A stretch of 64,000 nucleotides of DNA from Bin87 sp965207585 (GTDB lineage: Bacteria > Chloroflexota > Dehalococcoidia > Lucifugimonadales > UBA3495), in the NCBI GenBank assembly GCA_965207585.1, contig CBDBMT010000003.1, positions 3,224,001 to 3,288,000 of the forward strand. Direction: 5' to 3'. Numbering within the stretch: position 1 is the stretch's first letter; every line of letters starts with the position of its first letter. Below, piece after piece: positions 33,950-41,131 of this stretch. Made by a program: the position numbers and the translations under genes. The notes below the pieces were generated by a model that worked only from the letters and a program-made list of their open reading frames with translations, searched no databases and was not told where the DNA came from.

Positions 33950-35110
33950 TTATTTCATCAACCCGTCAACGACGGAACCCTTGAAGGAGTTGTCGCCGCC
34001 AAACACCGTGCCCGTCGCTCCCGAATTGAACTTCGTCAGCCCGAGGTCATACACCTGCTGCGGGAACGGAATGTATCCCACCGACGCCGCCAGTTTCTGG
34101 CCGTCCGAGCTCAGGTAATACCGAACGAACTCGGCTATGTGGGGCTCTTGCGCCGCGTCGGATCGTACGTAGATAAACAGCGGGCGGCTCAACGGCGCGT
34201 ACGACCCGTTGTTGATGGCATCGTCCGTCGGCGCAATGCAGCCGTTGCCGCCGTCTATCGGCACCGCCTTCACCTTGTCCTTGTTCTCCACGTAGTAGGC
34301 GTAACCGAAGTACCCGATGCTGTATTTGTCGCCGGACACTCCCTGCACCAGCACGTTGTCGTCCTCGGAGGCGACGAAGTCGCCGCGGGAGACGCCGCCG
34401 TCCCCGTTGATGGCCTCGGTGAAGTAGTCGAACGTTCCTGAGTCAACCCCCGGCGCGTACATCTTGACCTCTTCGTTAGGCCAGTCGGGGTTGATCTGGT
34501 TCCAGTGCGTCACCACCCCCTCGGACTCCGGACTCCAGATCTTATTCAGTTGCTCGGCAGACAGGCAGTCCACAAAGTCGTTCTCCGGGTTCACCACCAC
34601 CGACAGACCGTCGATGGCCATTGGCAGCTCGATGTATTCGATCCCAGCCTCGGCACAGAGGTCGACTTCCTTCTGCTTGATGGGACGTGAGGCGTCGGAG
34701 ATCACGATCTCGTTGGAGCAGAACTTTTTGAAGCCGCCGCCGGTGCCCGAGACGCCGACTACTACCCGAACCTCACCATTGGTCAGACCGCCGAACTCTT
34801 CGGCAATCGCCTCCGTGATCGGAAACACCGTCGACGATCCGTCAATCGGAATATCTCCGGACAGGCTGGCGTACATGCCTGGATCGACGGCTTTAGCCGG
34901 CTGGCCGGCGCCTGCGCCAGTGGAAGTGGTCCCGGATGCCGAAGCGCTACCGGAAGTGGTGGACGTCGCCGCGGAACCCGGGTCGGCGGGAGCCTGTACG
35001 GAAGGCCCACACGCCGCAGCTGTGAGAAGGGCCGCGCCGGCGAGGCCGGCAGCTACCAGCATCACCCGGAATGGAATTTGCTTTAGAGTAGCCATCGTGG
35101 CAAAACTCAT
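33950..35110 (-). CDS. pstS: phosphate ABC transporter substrate-binding lipoprotein
   Basis: A 386-aa lipoprotein starting at ATG 35110 (GCAGGAGGA just upstream). The signal ends in the lipobox LLTAAAC, followed by an Ala/Ser/Thr/Gly-rich linker to about residue 70 and the phosphate-binding domain: IPIDGSSTVFPITEAIAEEF, VGVSGTGGGFKKFCS, ISDASRPIK and APGVDSGTFDYF. These are the phosphate-contact loops of PstS. No pstCAB lies nearby, so the gene is solitary, or the rest is elsewhere. A 510-nt palindrome-rich leader precedes it. Confidence 0.92.
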   Translation of the reverse strand: MSFATMATLKQIPFRVMLVAAGLAGAALLTAAACGPSVQAPADPGSAATSTTSGSASASGTTSTGAGAGQPAKAVDPGMYASLSGDIPIDGSSTVFPITEAIAEEFGGLTNGEVRVVVGVSGTGGGFKKFCSNEIVISDASRPIKQKEVDLCAEAGIEYIELPMAIDGLSVVVNPENDFVDCLSAEQLNKIWSPESEGVVTHWNQINPDWPNEEVKMYAPGVDSGTFDYFTEAINGDGGVSRGDFVASEDDNVLVQGVSGDKYSIGYFGYAYYVENKDKVKAVPIDGGNGCIAPTDDAINNGSYAPLSRPLFIYVRSDAAQEPHIAEFVRYYLSSDGQKLAASVGYIPFPQQVYDLGLTKFNSGATGTVFGGDNSFKGSVVDGLMK

Positions 35111-35282
35111 TAATCCTCCTGCAAGTGGAAGGTGGGGCGGTTTTCCTGTGGACTGGGGAAATTGGCCTTGGCCAATCGCGGCCACCACGGGCCGAACGGC
35201 GCAGTGTTCAATAGGCATCCCTCATGACGTTCTCTTCTTGATCCCAATGGGATGGTGTAGCCAACCGCGCGGTTGGAACGGC

Positions 35283-35310
35283 AAAAAAGAGCGAAATCGA
35301 ACGATTTCGC
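35283..35310 (-). terminator. terminator-like hairpin in the pstS leader
   Basis: Arms GCGAAATCG (35291-35299) and CGATTTCGC (35302-35310) form a perfect 9-bp stem with a 2-nt loop, followed on the minus strand by TCTTTTTTG. It lies 173 nt before the pstS start, so it is either a second terminator after pepP or an attenuator for pstS. Confidence 0.6.
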
Positions 35311-35422
35311 TGGAAATTATTGAGAGCGAATCCCGCCGCACTTATCGGTGCGGCGGGTGCGATTGGTGGTTTGCCCCCGTAAACCGGGCGTGGCGGCTCG
35401 GAAACCCGGACTGTGACCGGCC

Positions 35423-35450
35423 AAAAAATAACGGGGAACGAATCCCCCGT
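35423..35450 (-). terminator. probable pepP terminator
   Basis: ACGGGG (35431-35436) pairs with CCCCGT (35445-35450). On the minus strand the stem is followed by TATTTTTTGG. It is about 170 nt beyond the pepP stop. Confidence 0.5.
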
Positions 35451-35620
35451 GGAAACCAAAAGCGATATCTCGCTCGGTTCGGTCGCGGCAGGCGGAAGGA
35501 ATTCCGACGCCGCGACCACCACATCAAGTGCGGCGGCCGGCGAACCTTCTTTTGGCAATTTCATCACGATAGCGTCCGCGCGAACCGACATGGTGGACAT
35601 TCAGTCAACGGCCAACGATC

Positions 35621-36949
35621 TCAGCGGGAATCGGTCACAATGGCTTCCAGCTCATCCGGGTCTTTTGGTATGGCTTCCGAAAGCACACGGCAACCGTCTT
35701 CGGTGACGAGCACATCGTCCTCGATACGAATGCCGATACCCCGGTAGATGTCGGGGGCTTGCCTTGCTTGAGGGCCGAAGTAAAGCCCCGGCTCAACAGT
35801 GAGCACCATCCCGGGCCGCAAGCGTACCTGGCCCCGATCATCCCGGTAGGGGCCGCAATCGTGCACGTCCAGTCCCAGCCAGTGCGACGTGGCGTGCATA
35901 TAGTAGTCGCGGTACGACTGCTGCTCCATAATGCCATCGACACTGCCTGACATTATGCCCAAATCAATCAGGCCCTGGACCAACGTCCTGGTTGCTGTTC
36001 GGTGCACATCGTCGAAGCCGGCGCCAGGCTTCACGTCGGCAATGGCCTTGCGCTGGGACTCCAGGGTCAACTCGTAGATCGCCCGTTGCGGAGGGGTGAA
36101 CTGGCCGGATACCGGCCATGTTCGCGTAACGTCAGCGGTGTAGAAACCGTACTCAGCTCCGGCGTCGATCAGCAGCAGGTCTTCAGGACCCAGCGCGTCC
36201 CGATTCCGAATGTAATGGAGGACGCAGGCGTTGGCCCCACCGGCCACGATGGAAGGATAACCGTTGCGCGGCGAACCCAGTTGCCGGAATGGCCGTTCCA
36301 GCGCCGCCTGAACCTCGTACTCGTGAACCCCCGGCGCCGCCGTCCGCATGGCGGCATCGAAGCCGTGTGCGGTGATGTCGATCGCCCGTTGGAGGAGCGC
36401 GATTTCATCGTCCGTCTTGATCTGGCGCATCAGGTCGATGGCAGGGGTGGGGTCCTCAATGCGCCGAATCGGCTTCGCGCCCCGCTGCGCCATGGCGCGG
36501 CGACGCTTGACCAGGCTGGAGATGATCCCATCTGCGCGGTCGTCGCTCCCCAGGGCGTAATGCACCGTATCGTAGTCAGCCAGCAACTTGGGCAGTTGAC
36601 TGTCCAGCTGATCGATGGAGTAGGCAGCGTTGGCTCCCAGAGGCCCGACCGCGCCCCGCACGCCGGCGCGATGGCCCACCCAGATCTCAAAGGTGGGGTC
36701 ATAGGGACGTACGAAAAGGGTATACGGAGTGTGGGAACCCGGGCGCAGCACCGCTACGGCATCGGGTTCGTCGAACCCGGTCAGGTACCAGAAGGTGGAA
36801 GGCTGGCGATACTCGTGGTCGACGTCGCTATTGCGCGACGCGTCATGGCCTGCGGCCAGGACAATTGCGCCTTCTGACAGGGATTCCATCAGCCGTCTGC
36901 GGCGGCTGTTGAACTCGCGGGGTTCGGTTGCCAGGATGTCAGCGCTCAT
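35621..36949 (-). CDS. pepP: Xaa-Pro aminopeptidase (M24B)
   Basis: A 442-aa metallopeptidase removing N-terminal residues before proline. The N-terminal AMP_N domain (EFNSRRRRLMESLSEGAIVL to about 150) precedes the pita-bread fold. The dinuclear metal ligands are in LLIDAGAEYGFYTADVTRTW (two Asp), the His in HATSHWLGLDVHD, and the Glu residues in LTVEPGLYF and IRIEDDVLVT. All are present, so it should be active. It is divergent from the His-rich metal protein gene; the family usually uses Mn or Zn. Confidence 0.93.
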   Translation of the reverse strand: MSADILATEPREFNSRRRRLMESLSEGAIVLAAGHDASRNSDVDHEYRQPSTFWYLTGFDEPDAVAVLRPGSHTPYTLFVRPYDPTFEIWVGHRAGVRGAVGPLGANAAYSIDQLDSQLPKLLADYDTVHYALGSDDRADGIISSLVKRRRAMAQRGAKPIRRIEDPTPAIDLMRQIKTDDEIALLQRAIDITAHGFDAAMRTAAPGVHEYEVQAALERPFRQLGSPRNGYPSIVAGGANACVLHYIRNRDALGPEDLLLIDAGAEYGFYTADVTRTWPVSGQFTPPQRAIYELTLESQRKAIADVKPGAGFDDVHRTATRTLVQGLIDLGIMSGSVDGIMEQQSYRDYYMHATSHWLGLDVHDCGPYRDDRGQVRLRPGMVLTVEPGLYFGPQARQAPDIYRGIGIRIEDDVLVTEDGCRVLSEAIPKDPDELEAIVTDSR

Positions 36950-37062
36950 TGAGAAAGCGGCTCACTGCCAAGGGGCGTTACCAGTCTCCAATACCTCTTC
37001 GACGGGCGAAAGTATAACGGCGGGCAACGTCCATCGCAATACCGGTAACCAGCGGCTTATTC

Positions 37063-37097
37063 TTGCGCTGTGTCAAAATAGAGGTTATATTGATACA
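37063..37097 (+). promoter_or_regulatory. promoter with overlapping inverted repeat (candidate metal-responsive operator)
   Basis: TTGCGC (37063-37068), a 17-nt spacer and TATATT (37086-37091) make a good sigma70-type promoter, 68 nt before the ATG of the His-rich protein gene. Across spacer and -10 lies an inverted repeat: TGTGTCAAAAT (37069-37079) against ATATTGATACA (37087-37097), 9 of 11 positions symmetric. A repressor bound here would block polymerase. It is a candidate Zur/Fur/MntR-type site, although it does not match a consensus I know. Confidence 0.55.
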
Positions 37098-37164
37098 CGA
37101 AGCAAGCATCCGCGATAGGCACGGATGCAGAGAGAATAGATCGCGACGTCAGGAGGCGCAAACG

Positions 37165-37410
37165 ATGGTAATGCAGAAGCACGATATTCACGAGTGCGAT
37201 ACCCACGAACATCATGGGGACGAGCCGGGCCACGTCCACGATATCCACGAATGCGACGACCATGAGCATCATGCGGAGGCGCATGATCACGATATCCACG
37301 AATGCGATACCCACTGCCACCACGCCGACGAGCCGGGCCACGTCCACGATATTCACGAGTGTGACGAACACGAGCACCATGCGCACGATCACGCTGGGCA
37401 CGTGCACTGA
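37165..37410 (+). CDS. histidine-rich metal-binding protein with four internal repeats
   Basis: An 81-aa protein of which 27 residues are His. ATG 37165 follows AGGAGG by 8 nt. After MVMQK come four repeats starting HDIHECD at residues 6, 25, 42 and 61, each with a following HxHH and alternately a DEPGHV spacer. Five Cys and many Asp/Glu add metal ligands. There is no signal peptide and no transmembrane segment, so it is a cytoplasmic metal buffer or chaperone (Zn, Ni, Cu or Co). It neighbours a zinc CDF exporter with similar His runs and a ZnuB-type permease. No named family is recognised. Confidence 0.8.
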   Translation: MVMQKHDIHECDTHEHHGDEPGHVHDIHECDDHEHHAEAHDHDIHECDTHCHHADEPGHVHDIHECDEHEHHAHDHAGHVH

Positions 37411-37433
37411 AGCGAACATATCGCGAACGGATG

Positions 37434-37465
37434 GAACCCTGGCAAGATGCCAGGGTTCTTCTTTT
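37434..37465 (+). terminator. terminator of the His-rich protein gene
   Basis: A perfect 11-bp stem GAACCCTGGCA (37434-37444) with TGCCAGGGTTC (37448-37458), loop AGA, then TTCTTTT. It gives the small gene its own transcription unit. Confidence 0.9.
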
Positions 37466-37501
37466 GCAGATCCGAGGATCGCCCGGAAATAACCTGGCGG
37501 A

Positions 37502-38728
37502 CTAGAACGGCAGCAATCTCCGTCCGGCGGTCCGCTCCAGCGCTTCCAGGTGGCCCACATGGTGGTCTTCGGTGCAGCCGTCCAATGTCTGCTCTACCTG
37601 CAAGGTGATGTGGCTGATGCCGAACTCCTGGCTGGCGATCTGCCGCAGACGGCGGAGTACGGAATCTATCTGTTCATTGGGCAACGCCGGATCCAGGAGG
37701 ACATGGGCAGTGAGCGCTTCGTAGCCTGACGTGATGGTCCACGCATGGACATCGTGGATCAGCGTCACTCCCGGCTCGGCTTCCATGGTGCTGCACAGGC
37801 GATACATGTCCAACCCCTCCGGTGTGGCTTCGAGAAGTACCTTCATCACTTTCTGCATCAGGCTCCAAGAACTGGCCAGGATGAGCAGGCCAATCAGCAC
37901 GCTGAGGATGGGGTCGGCGATCCACCAGCCGAAAAGGGTCACCAGAACGCCGGAAATGACTACGCCGACGGACCCCAGCAAGTCGGCCACCACGTGCCAG
38001 AAGGCTGCTTCCACGTTGATGCTGTGCTCGGACGAGCGGTGCAGGATTAACACCACAATGATGTTGACTAACAGCCCAACTCCACCCACGGCCAGCATGA
38101 GAGGTCCCTGCACCTCCGGGGGCTCGCTGAACCGATGGTAGGCTTCGAAGAAAATCCACCCCGCGATCAACCACAAGCTCAAAGCGTTGACCAGGGCCGC
38201 CAATATCTCCGTGCGGTGAAAACCAAAGGTGCGCTCCACCGACGCCGGCCGGTTGGCCATCCACATTGCGAACAGAGCCAATCCGATAGCTGCGGCGTCA
38301 GTGAACATGTGGGCCGCGTCAGCCAGCAGCGCCAAGCTGCCTGAGATCAGGCCCCCGATGATCTCGGCGATCATGTAACCGCCGATAAGCACCAGAGAAA
38401 TCACCAGATTTTTGCGCCCGGCTTCCCTCAGATCGTGGGCGTGATCGTCGTGCGCTCCGTGGTCGTGCCCGCCATGGTCGTGCCCCGCGTGATCGTCGTG
38501 CGCTCCGTGGTCGTGCCCGCCATGGTCGTGCCCCGCGTGATCGTCGTGCGCTCCGTGGTCGTGCCCGCCATGGTCGTGCCCCGCGTGATCGTCGTGCGCT
38601 CCGTGGTCGTGCCCGCCATGGTCGTGCCCCGCGTGATCGTCGTGCGCTCCGTGGTCGTGCCCGCCATGGTCATGCGCCGCGTGATCGTCGTGCGCACGGC
38701 CTCTCGCAGCGCTCTCATTTTCAGCCAT
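37502..38728 (-). CDS. cation diffusion facilitator with His-rich N-terminal repeat (zinc exporter)
   Basis: A 408-aa CzcD/ZitB-type antiporter exporting Zn2+ (or Cd2+, Co2+). ATG 38728 is chosen for GGAGGA 5-6 nt upstream. Residues about 13-97 are a His/Asp/Gly tandem repeat. Six TM helices follow, with the zinc-specific HxxxD pairs in LLADAAHMFTDAAAIGLAL (TM2) and FWHVVADLLGSVG (TM5), then a cytoplasmic ferredoxin-like domain. The extended cytoplasmic His run is far longer than usual and probably collects metal. It is convergent with the His-rich protein gene. Confidence 0.93.
   Translation of the reverse strand: MAENESAARGRAHDDHAAHDHGGHDHGAHDDHAGHDHGGHDHGAHDDHAGHDHGGHDHGAHDDHAGHDHGGHDHGAHDDHAGHDHGGHDHGAHDDHAHDLREAGRKNLVISLVLIGGYMIAEIIGGLISGSLALLADAAHMFTDAAAIGLALFAMWMANRPASVERTFGFHRTEILAALVNALSLWLIAGWIFFEAYHRFSEPPEVQGPLMLAVGGVGLLVNIIVVLILHRSSEHSINVEAAFWHVVADLLGSVGVVISGVLVTLFGWWIADPILSVLIGLLILASSWSLMQKVMKVLLEATPEGLDMYRLCSTMEAEPGVTLIHDVHAWTITSGYEALTAHVLLDPALPNEQIDSVLRRLRQIASQEFGISHITLQVEQTLDGCTEDHHVGHLEALERTAGRRLLPF
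38461..38700 (-). repeat. 48-bp coding tandem repeat (about five copies)
   Basis: The period is exactly 48 bp, with unit starts at 38461, 38509, 38557, 38605 and 38653; the last copy is diverged. Each unit encodes 16 residues (HDDHAGHDHGGHDHGA) on the minus strand. Near-identity including third codon positions indicates recent expansion by slippage or unequal exchange, so copy number may vary between strains. Confidence 0.92.
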
Positions 38729-39035
38729 CAGCGTCCTCCGCAACTAACGAGCACCAAAGGCTGCGTCGAGTCAGACGATCAACTACACACCATTGCTACG
38801 GCGAGCGTGTTTGAGCATCGATATCGTCGCGCTTCAGCGTTTGATCTGACAAGGAAGTACCCCACACCCTGGTTTTCAGCGCAGTCGGCCGCAGAGCGTT
38901 CCACCTGGACCGTGGCCTGGTGGATGCCGGAGCGGTGACATAGAGGACTTCGAGAATGTACGCTGGCGTACTTTTTGCAATATCAGTAATTGCGATTTTT
39001 TGAGACAACATTTTAGTATCGAGATTGTCGCACGG
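38729..39035. other. intergenic region between CDF and metal permease genes
   Basis: About 300 nt without a convincing gene. On the minus strand TTGACC (39038-39033) is followed after an 18-nt spacer by TAAAAT, a possible promoter for the CDF gene. A 71-codon frame begins right there (ATG 39011) but has no family. A perfect hairpin GTACGC-TG-GCGTAC (38958-38971) is followed on the plus strand by TTTTT, a terminator-like element. Confidence 0.4.
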
Positions 39036-39905
39036 TCAAGTATCGGACGCAGTCGCCGCGGATGAATTCGGGCGGAGCCACGACATCAGAAATCCCCGGC
39101 GCGGAGACAGCACAGCCACTAAAAGGAGCAGACCTACGGATGCCACTACTATGGTGGGCCCGGTGGGAAGGTCAAAATAATAGGAACAGTACAACCCGAT
39201 TATCACCGCGAGCAACGCGCACGCTACGCTGGCGGCCATGATGGTTGACAGCCGCCGGGCCAGGAGCGTACCTGTAACCGACGGGACGACCAGCAGGGAC
39301 ATGACCATCACGTTGCCCACCGTTTTTATGGCCGCGACCGTCGTCAGCGCCACCAGCAGCGGCAGCATGTACTCGAGGAAACGCACCGGCACGCCGGCAG
39401 CCTCCGCCACGGTGGCGTCATACGTGGTGAACACCAACTCCTTATAAAAAGCCCACACTACTCCCATGACCCCGAGCGCCAGGATCCCAACGCTGAGAAC
39501 GTCGAGCCAGGAAGCCCCCAGTACGTTGCCAAACAGTATCCCGAGCAGGTCCCCAGCATAACTGGCCAGCGAGTTGATGATGATGACTCCTACGGCAAAG
39601 CCGCCGGCAAACATCACTCCGATGATTGCGTCAATGCGGATGCCCGTGCGACGTGACAGGGTCGAAATCACCAGCGACGCGGGCACCGCCCAGCAGAGCG
39701 CTCCGAGGAATATGTTGGCGCCGAATATGAACGCCGCGGCCATACCGGTCAGCGACGAATGGGCGATTGCGTCACCCAGGAAAGCCATGCCGCGCAGGAC
39801 GACGAATGTGCCGACGATGCCGCAGGCAGTGGCAGCCAGGGCTGACACCAGCAGCGCGCGCTGCATGAATCCATACTGCATCGGCTCGATGATCAGGTCG
39901 AGCAC
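39036..39905 (-). CDS. ZnuB/MntB-type metal ABC transporter permease
   Basis: A 289-aa permease of the ABC-3 family (Zn2+ or Mn2+ uptake) with about eight TM helices. GTG 39905 is preferred because GGGAGG lies 5 nt upstream. FVVLRGMAFLGDAIAHSSLT is the family's conserved early segment, and KTVGNVMVMSLLVVPSVTG follows. The ATPase and binding-protein genes are not adjacent, so the transporter must be assembled from genes elsewhere. It sits in a metal cluster with the CDF exporter and His-rich protein, which favours zinc. Confidence 0.85.
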   Translation of the reverse strand: MLDLIIEPMQYGFMQRALLVSALAATACGIVGTFVVLRGMAFLGDAIAHSSLTGMAAAFIFGANIFLGALCWAVPASLVISTLSRRTGIRIDAIIGVMFAGGFAVGVIIINSLASYAGDLLGILFGNVLGASWLDVLSVGILALGVMGVVWAFYKELVFTTYDATVAEAAGVPVRFLEYMLPLLVALTTVAAIKTVGNVMVMSLLVVPSVTGTLLARRLSTIMAASVACALLAVIIGLYCSYYFDLPTGPTIVVASVGLLLLVAVLSPRRGFLMSWLRPNSSAATASDT

Positions 39906-39989
39906 AGAGACCTCCCCCAAGCTGGCCGCGCCGCCCTCATCCAGCGACCGGTGCGACGCGGTTCCAGGCCAGATTACCGAACGTGTTGC

Positions 39990-40742
39990 TTATAGCTTTC
40001 CGGCGGCGCGCAGCTGCTGGCGCACCTTGCCGACGCCACCGAACTTGAGTCGCAGGAGGCCCTTGACGTCCTCCCAGGCGGTCCGGATGATCCGGACCCG
40101 GGTATCGGGATCGTCGGTCCAGCGCACCGGTATCTCCCGGATGCGAAAACCGCACTTCTGGGCGAGGATCAGCAATTCCGAATCGAAAAACCATCCATTG
40201 TCCACAACCAGTGGCGCCAGATCGTGGGCAACCCTCCGGCTGACCGCTTTGAACCCGCACTGCGCGTCACGAAACGGCGTGAGAAACATGGACCGGAACA
40301 ACAGGCTGTACCCGCGTGAAGTTATTTCGCGCTTCAGGGTTCGTCCGGCCACCCGCGAGTCGGGAAGCAGGCGGGAGCCGATCGCGACGTGGTAGTCCCC
40401 ATCGGCAACTGCCGACACTATTTCTGGCAGGTGCGCTAAGTCTGTGGAGAGGTCGACGTCCATGTAGACCATGACGTCCGCGGCGCTATCTGTCCAGGCT
40501 CGGCGCAAGGCCCGGCCGCGGCCACGTTCGGTGAGGCTGATGTAGCGCACCTCCTGGAACTGGTCAGCGAGATTGGCGGCGGCTTCCAGTGTACCGTCGG
40601 TGGAGCCGTTGTCGGCGACCACGATGTTCCAGTCGTATTCATCCATGTTGGATGACATAAACTGGTGAAGCCGGCAAACGCTCCCGGGAAGCGCACGTTC
40701 TTCGTTCAAGCACGGTATGATCACGTCAAGGCTGGTTCGCAT
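39990..40742 (-). CDS. family 2 glycosyltransferase (polyprenyl-phosphate glycosyltransferase type)
   Basis: A 250-aa GT-A fold enzyme resembling dolichyl-phosphate mannosyl/glucosyltransferases. It begins MRTSLDVIIPCLNEERALPG, followed by VVADNGSTDGTLE and the metal-binding YMDVDLSTDLAHL (DxD-like), then GSRLLPDSRV and RDAQCGFKAVSR. No C-terminal membrane helices are seen. A TATAAT box (40757-40752, minus) ends 9 nt before the ATG, so the transcript may be nearly leaderless. Confidence 0.88.
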   Translation of the reverse strand: MRTSLDVIIPCLNEERALPGSVCRLHQFMSSNMDEYDWNIVVADNGSTDGTLEAAANLADQFQEVRYISLTERGRGRALRRAWTDSAADVMVYMDVDLSTDLAHLPEIVSAVADGDYHVAIGSRLLPDSRVAGRTLKREITSRGYSLLFRSMFLTPFRDAQCGFKAVSRRVAHDLAPLVVDNGWFFDSELLILAQKCGFRIREIPVRWTDDPDTRVRIIRTAWEDVKGLLRLKFGGVGKVRQQLRAAGKL

Positions 40743-40884
40743 AACTGAGACATTATAGCGACAAGCAACCGCAGGGTGACCCCGGTGGCAGGAGACGTTC
40801 CTCGCGTCAGGCTGGCCTGACGCCCATTGGCGCGACCATAGGGCCAAATGGCGAAATGCTGACAGCGGGCGTGGACGCGCAAAA

Positions 40885-40914
40885 TTGACAAATATCGAAG
40901 CCCGATGCTATATT
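40885..40914 (+). promoter_or_regulatory. promoter of the korAB operon, with long leader
   Basis: TTGACA (40885-40890), an 18-nt spacer and TATATT (40909-40914). The ATG of korA is at 41132, giving a roughly 210-nt leader in which no gene is seen. Just before the ATG the ribosome-binding GGAGG is followed by AACCTCC, so it could be partly masked by a small hairpin. Confidence 0.65.
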
Positions 40915-41131
40915 CCGTGCGATCAAAAGACGGCGTTATCGTGTTGGCGATTAACGATGTCGAACGCGGCACGACGAGTTTGTGGCCCAAAATTTCGGTG
41001 ACAGTCAATAGCGCCTCCCGCACGGACGTGGGCAGGTGTTTTTTTAACTGCGTTCCGAAACGTGTGAATCCCTTAGAGGATCAGGCCGGCCCTGTTTTCG
41101 CCGATAACGGCCGTTTCGGAGGAACCTCCTG

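Larger units (their letters stand above)
35161..35474. repeat. array of unrelated short palindromes upstream of pstS
   Basis: The 510-nt gap between pepP and pstS holds at least seven inverted repeats of different sequence: 35161-35176 (7-bp arms, loop TT), 35241-35253 (6 bp), 35261-35276 (uninterrupted 16-nt palindrome CCAACCGCGCGGTTGG), 35291-35310 (9 bp), 35332-35357 (10 bp, loop of 6), 35431-35450 (6 bp) and 35461-35474 (5 bp). Two have T-runs on the minus strand. A 130-codon minus-strand frame crosses the array but is probably not coding. Confidence 0.6.

Noticed and set aside
35208..35600. 130-codon minus-strand frame upstream of pstS
   Set aside because: It runs through perfect hairpins with U-runs, has no ribosome-binding site and no recognisable family; treated as non-coding.
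38435..38938. Val/Pro repeat protein on the plus strand, or a CRISPR array, at the 48-bp repeats
   Set aside because: The repeats are contiguous without spacers and are fully explained as coding repeats of the CDF exporter on the other strand.
38796..39011. 71-codon minus-strand gene between the CDF and permease genes
   Set aside because: Start overlaps a likely -10 box, no family, no ribosome-binding site; kept only as part of an intergenic note.
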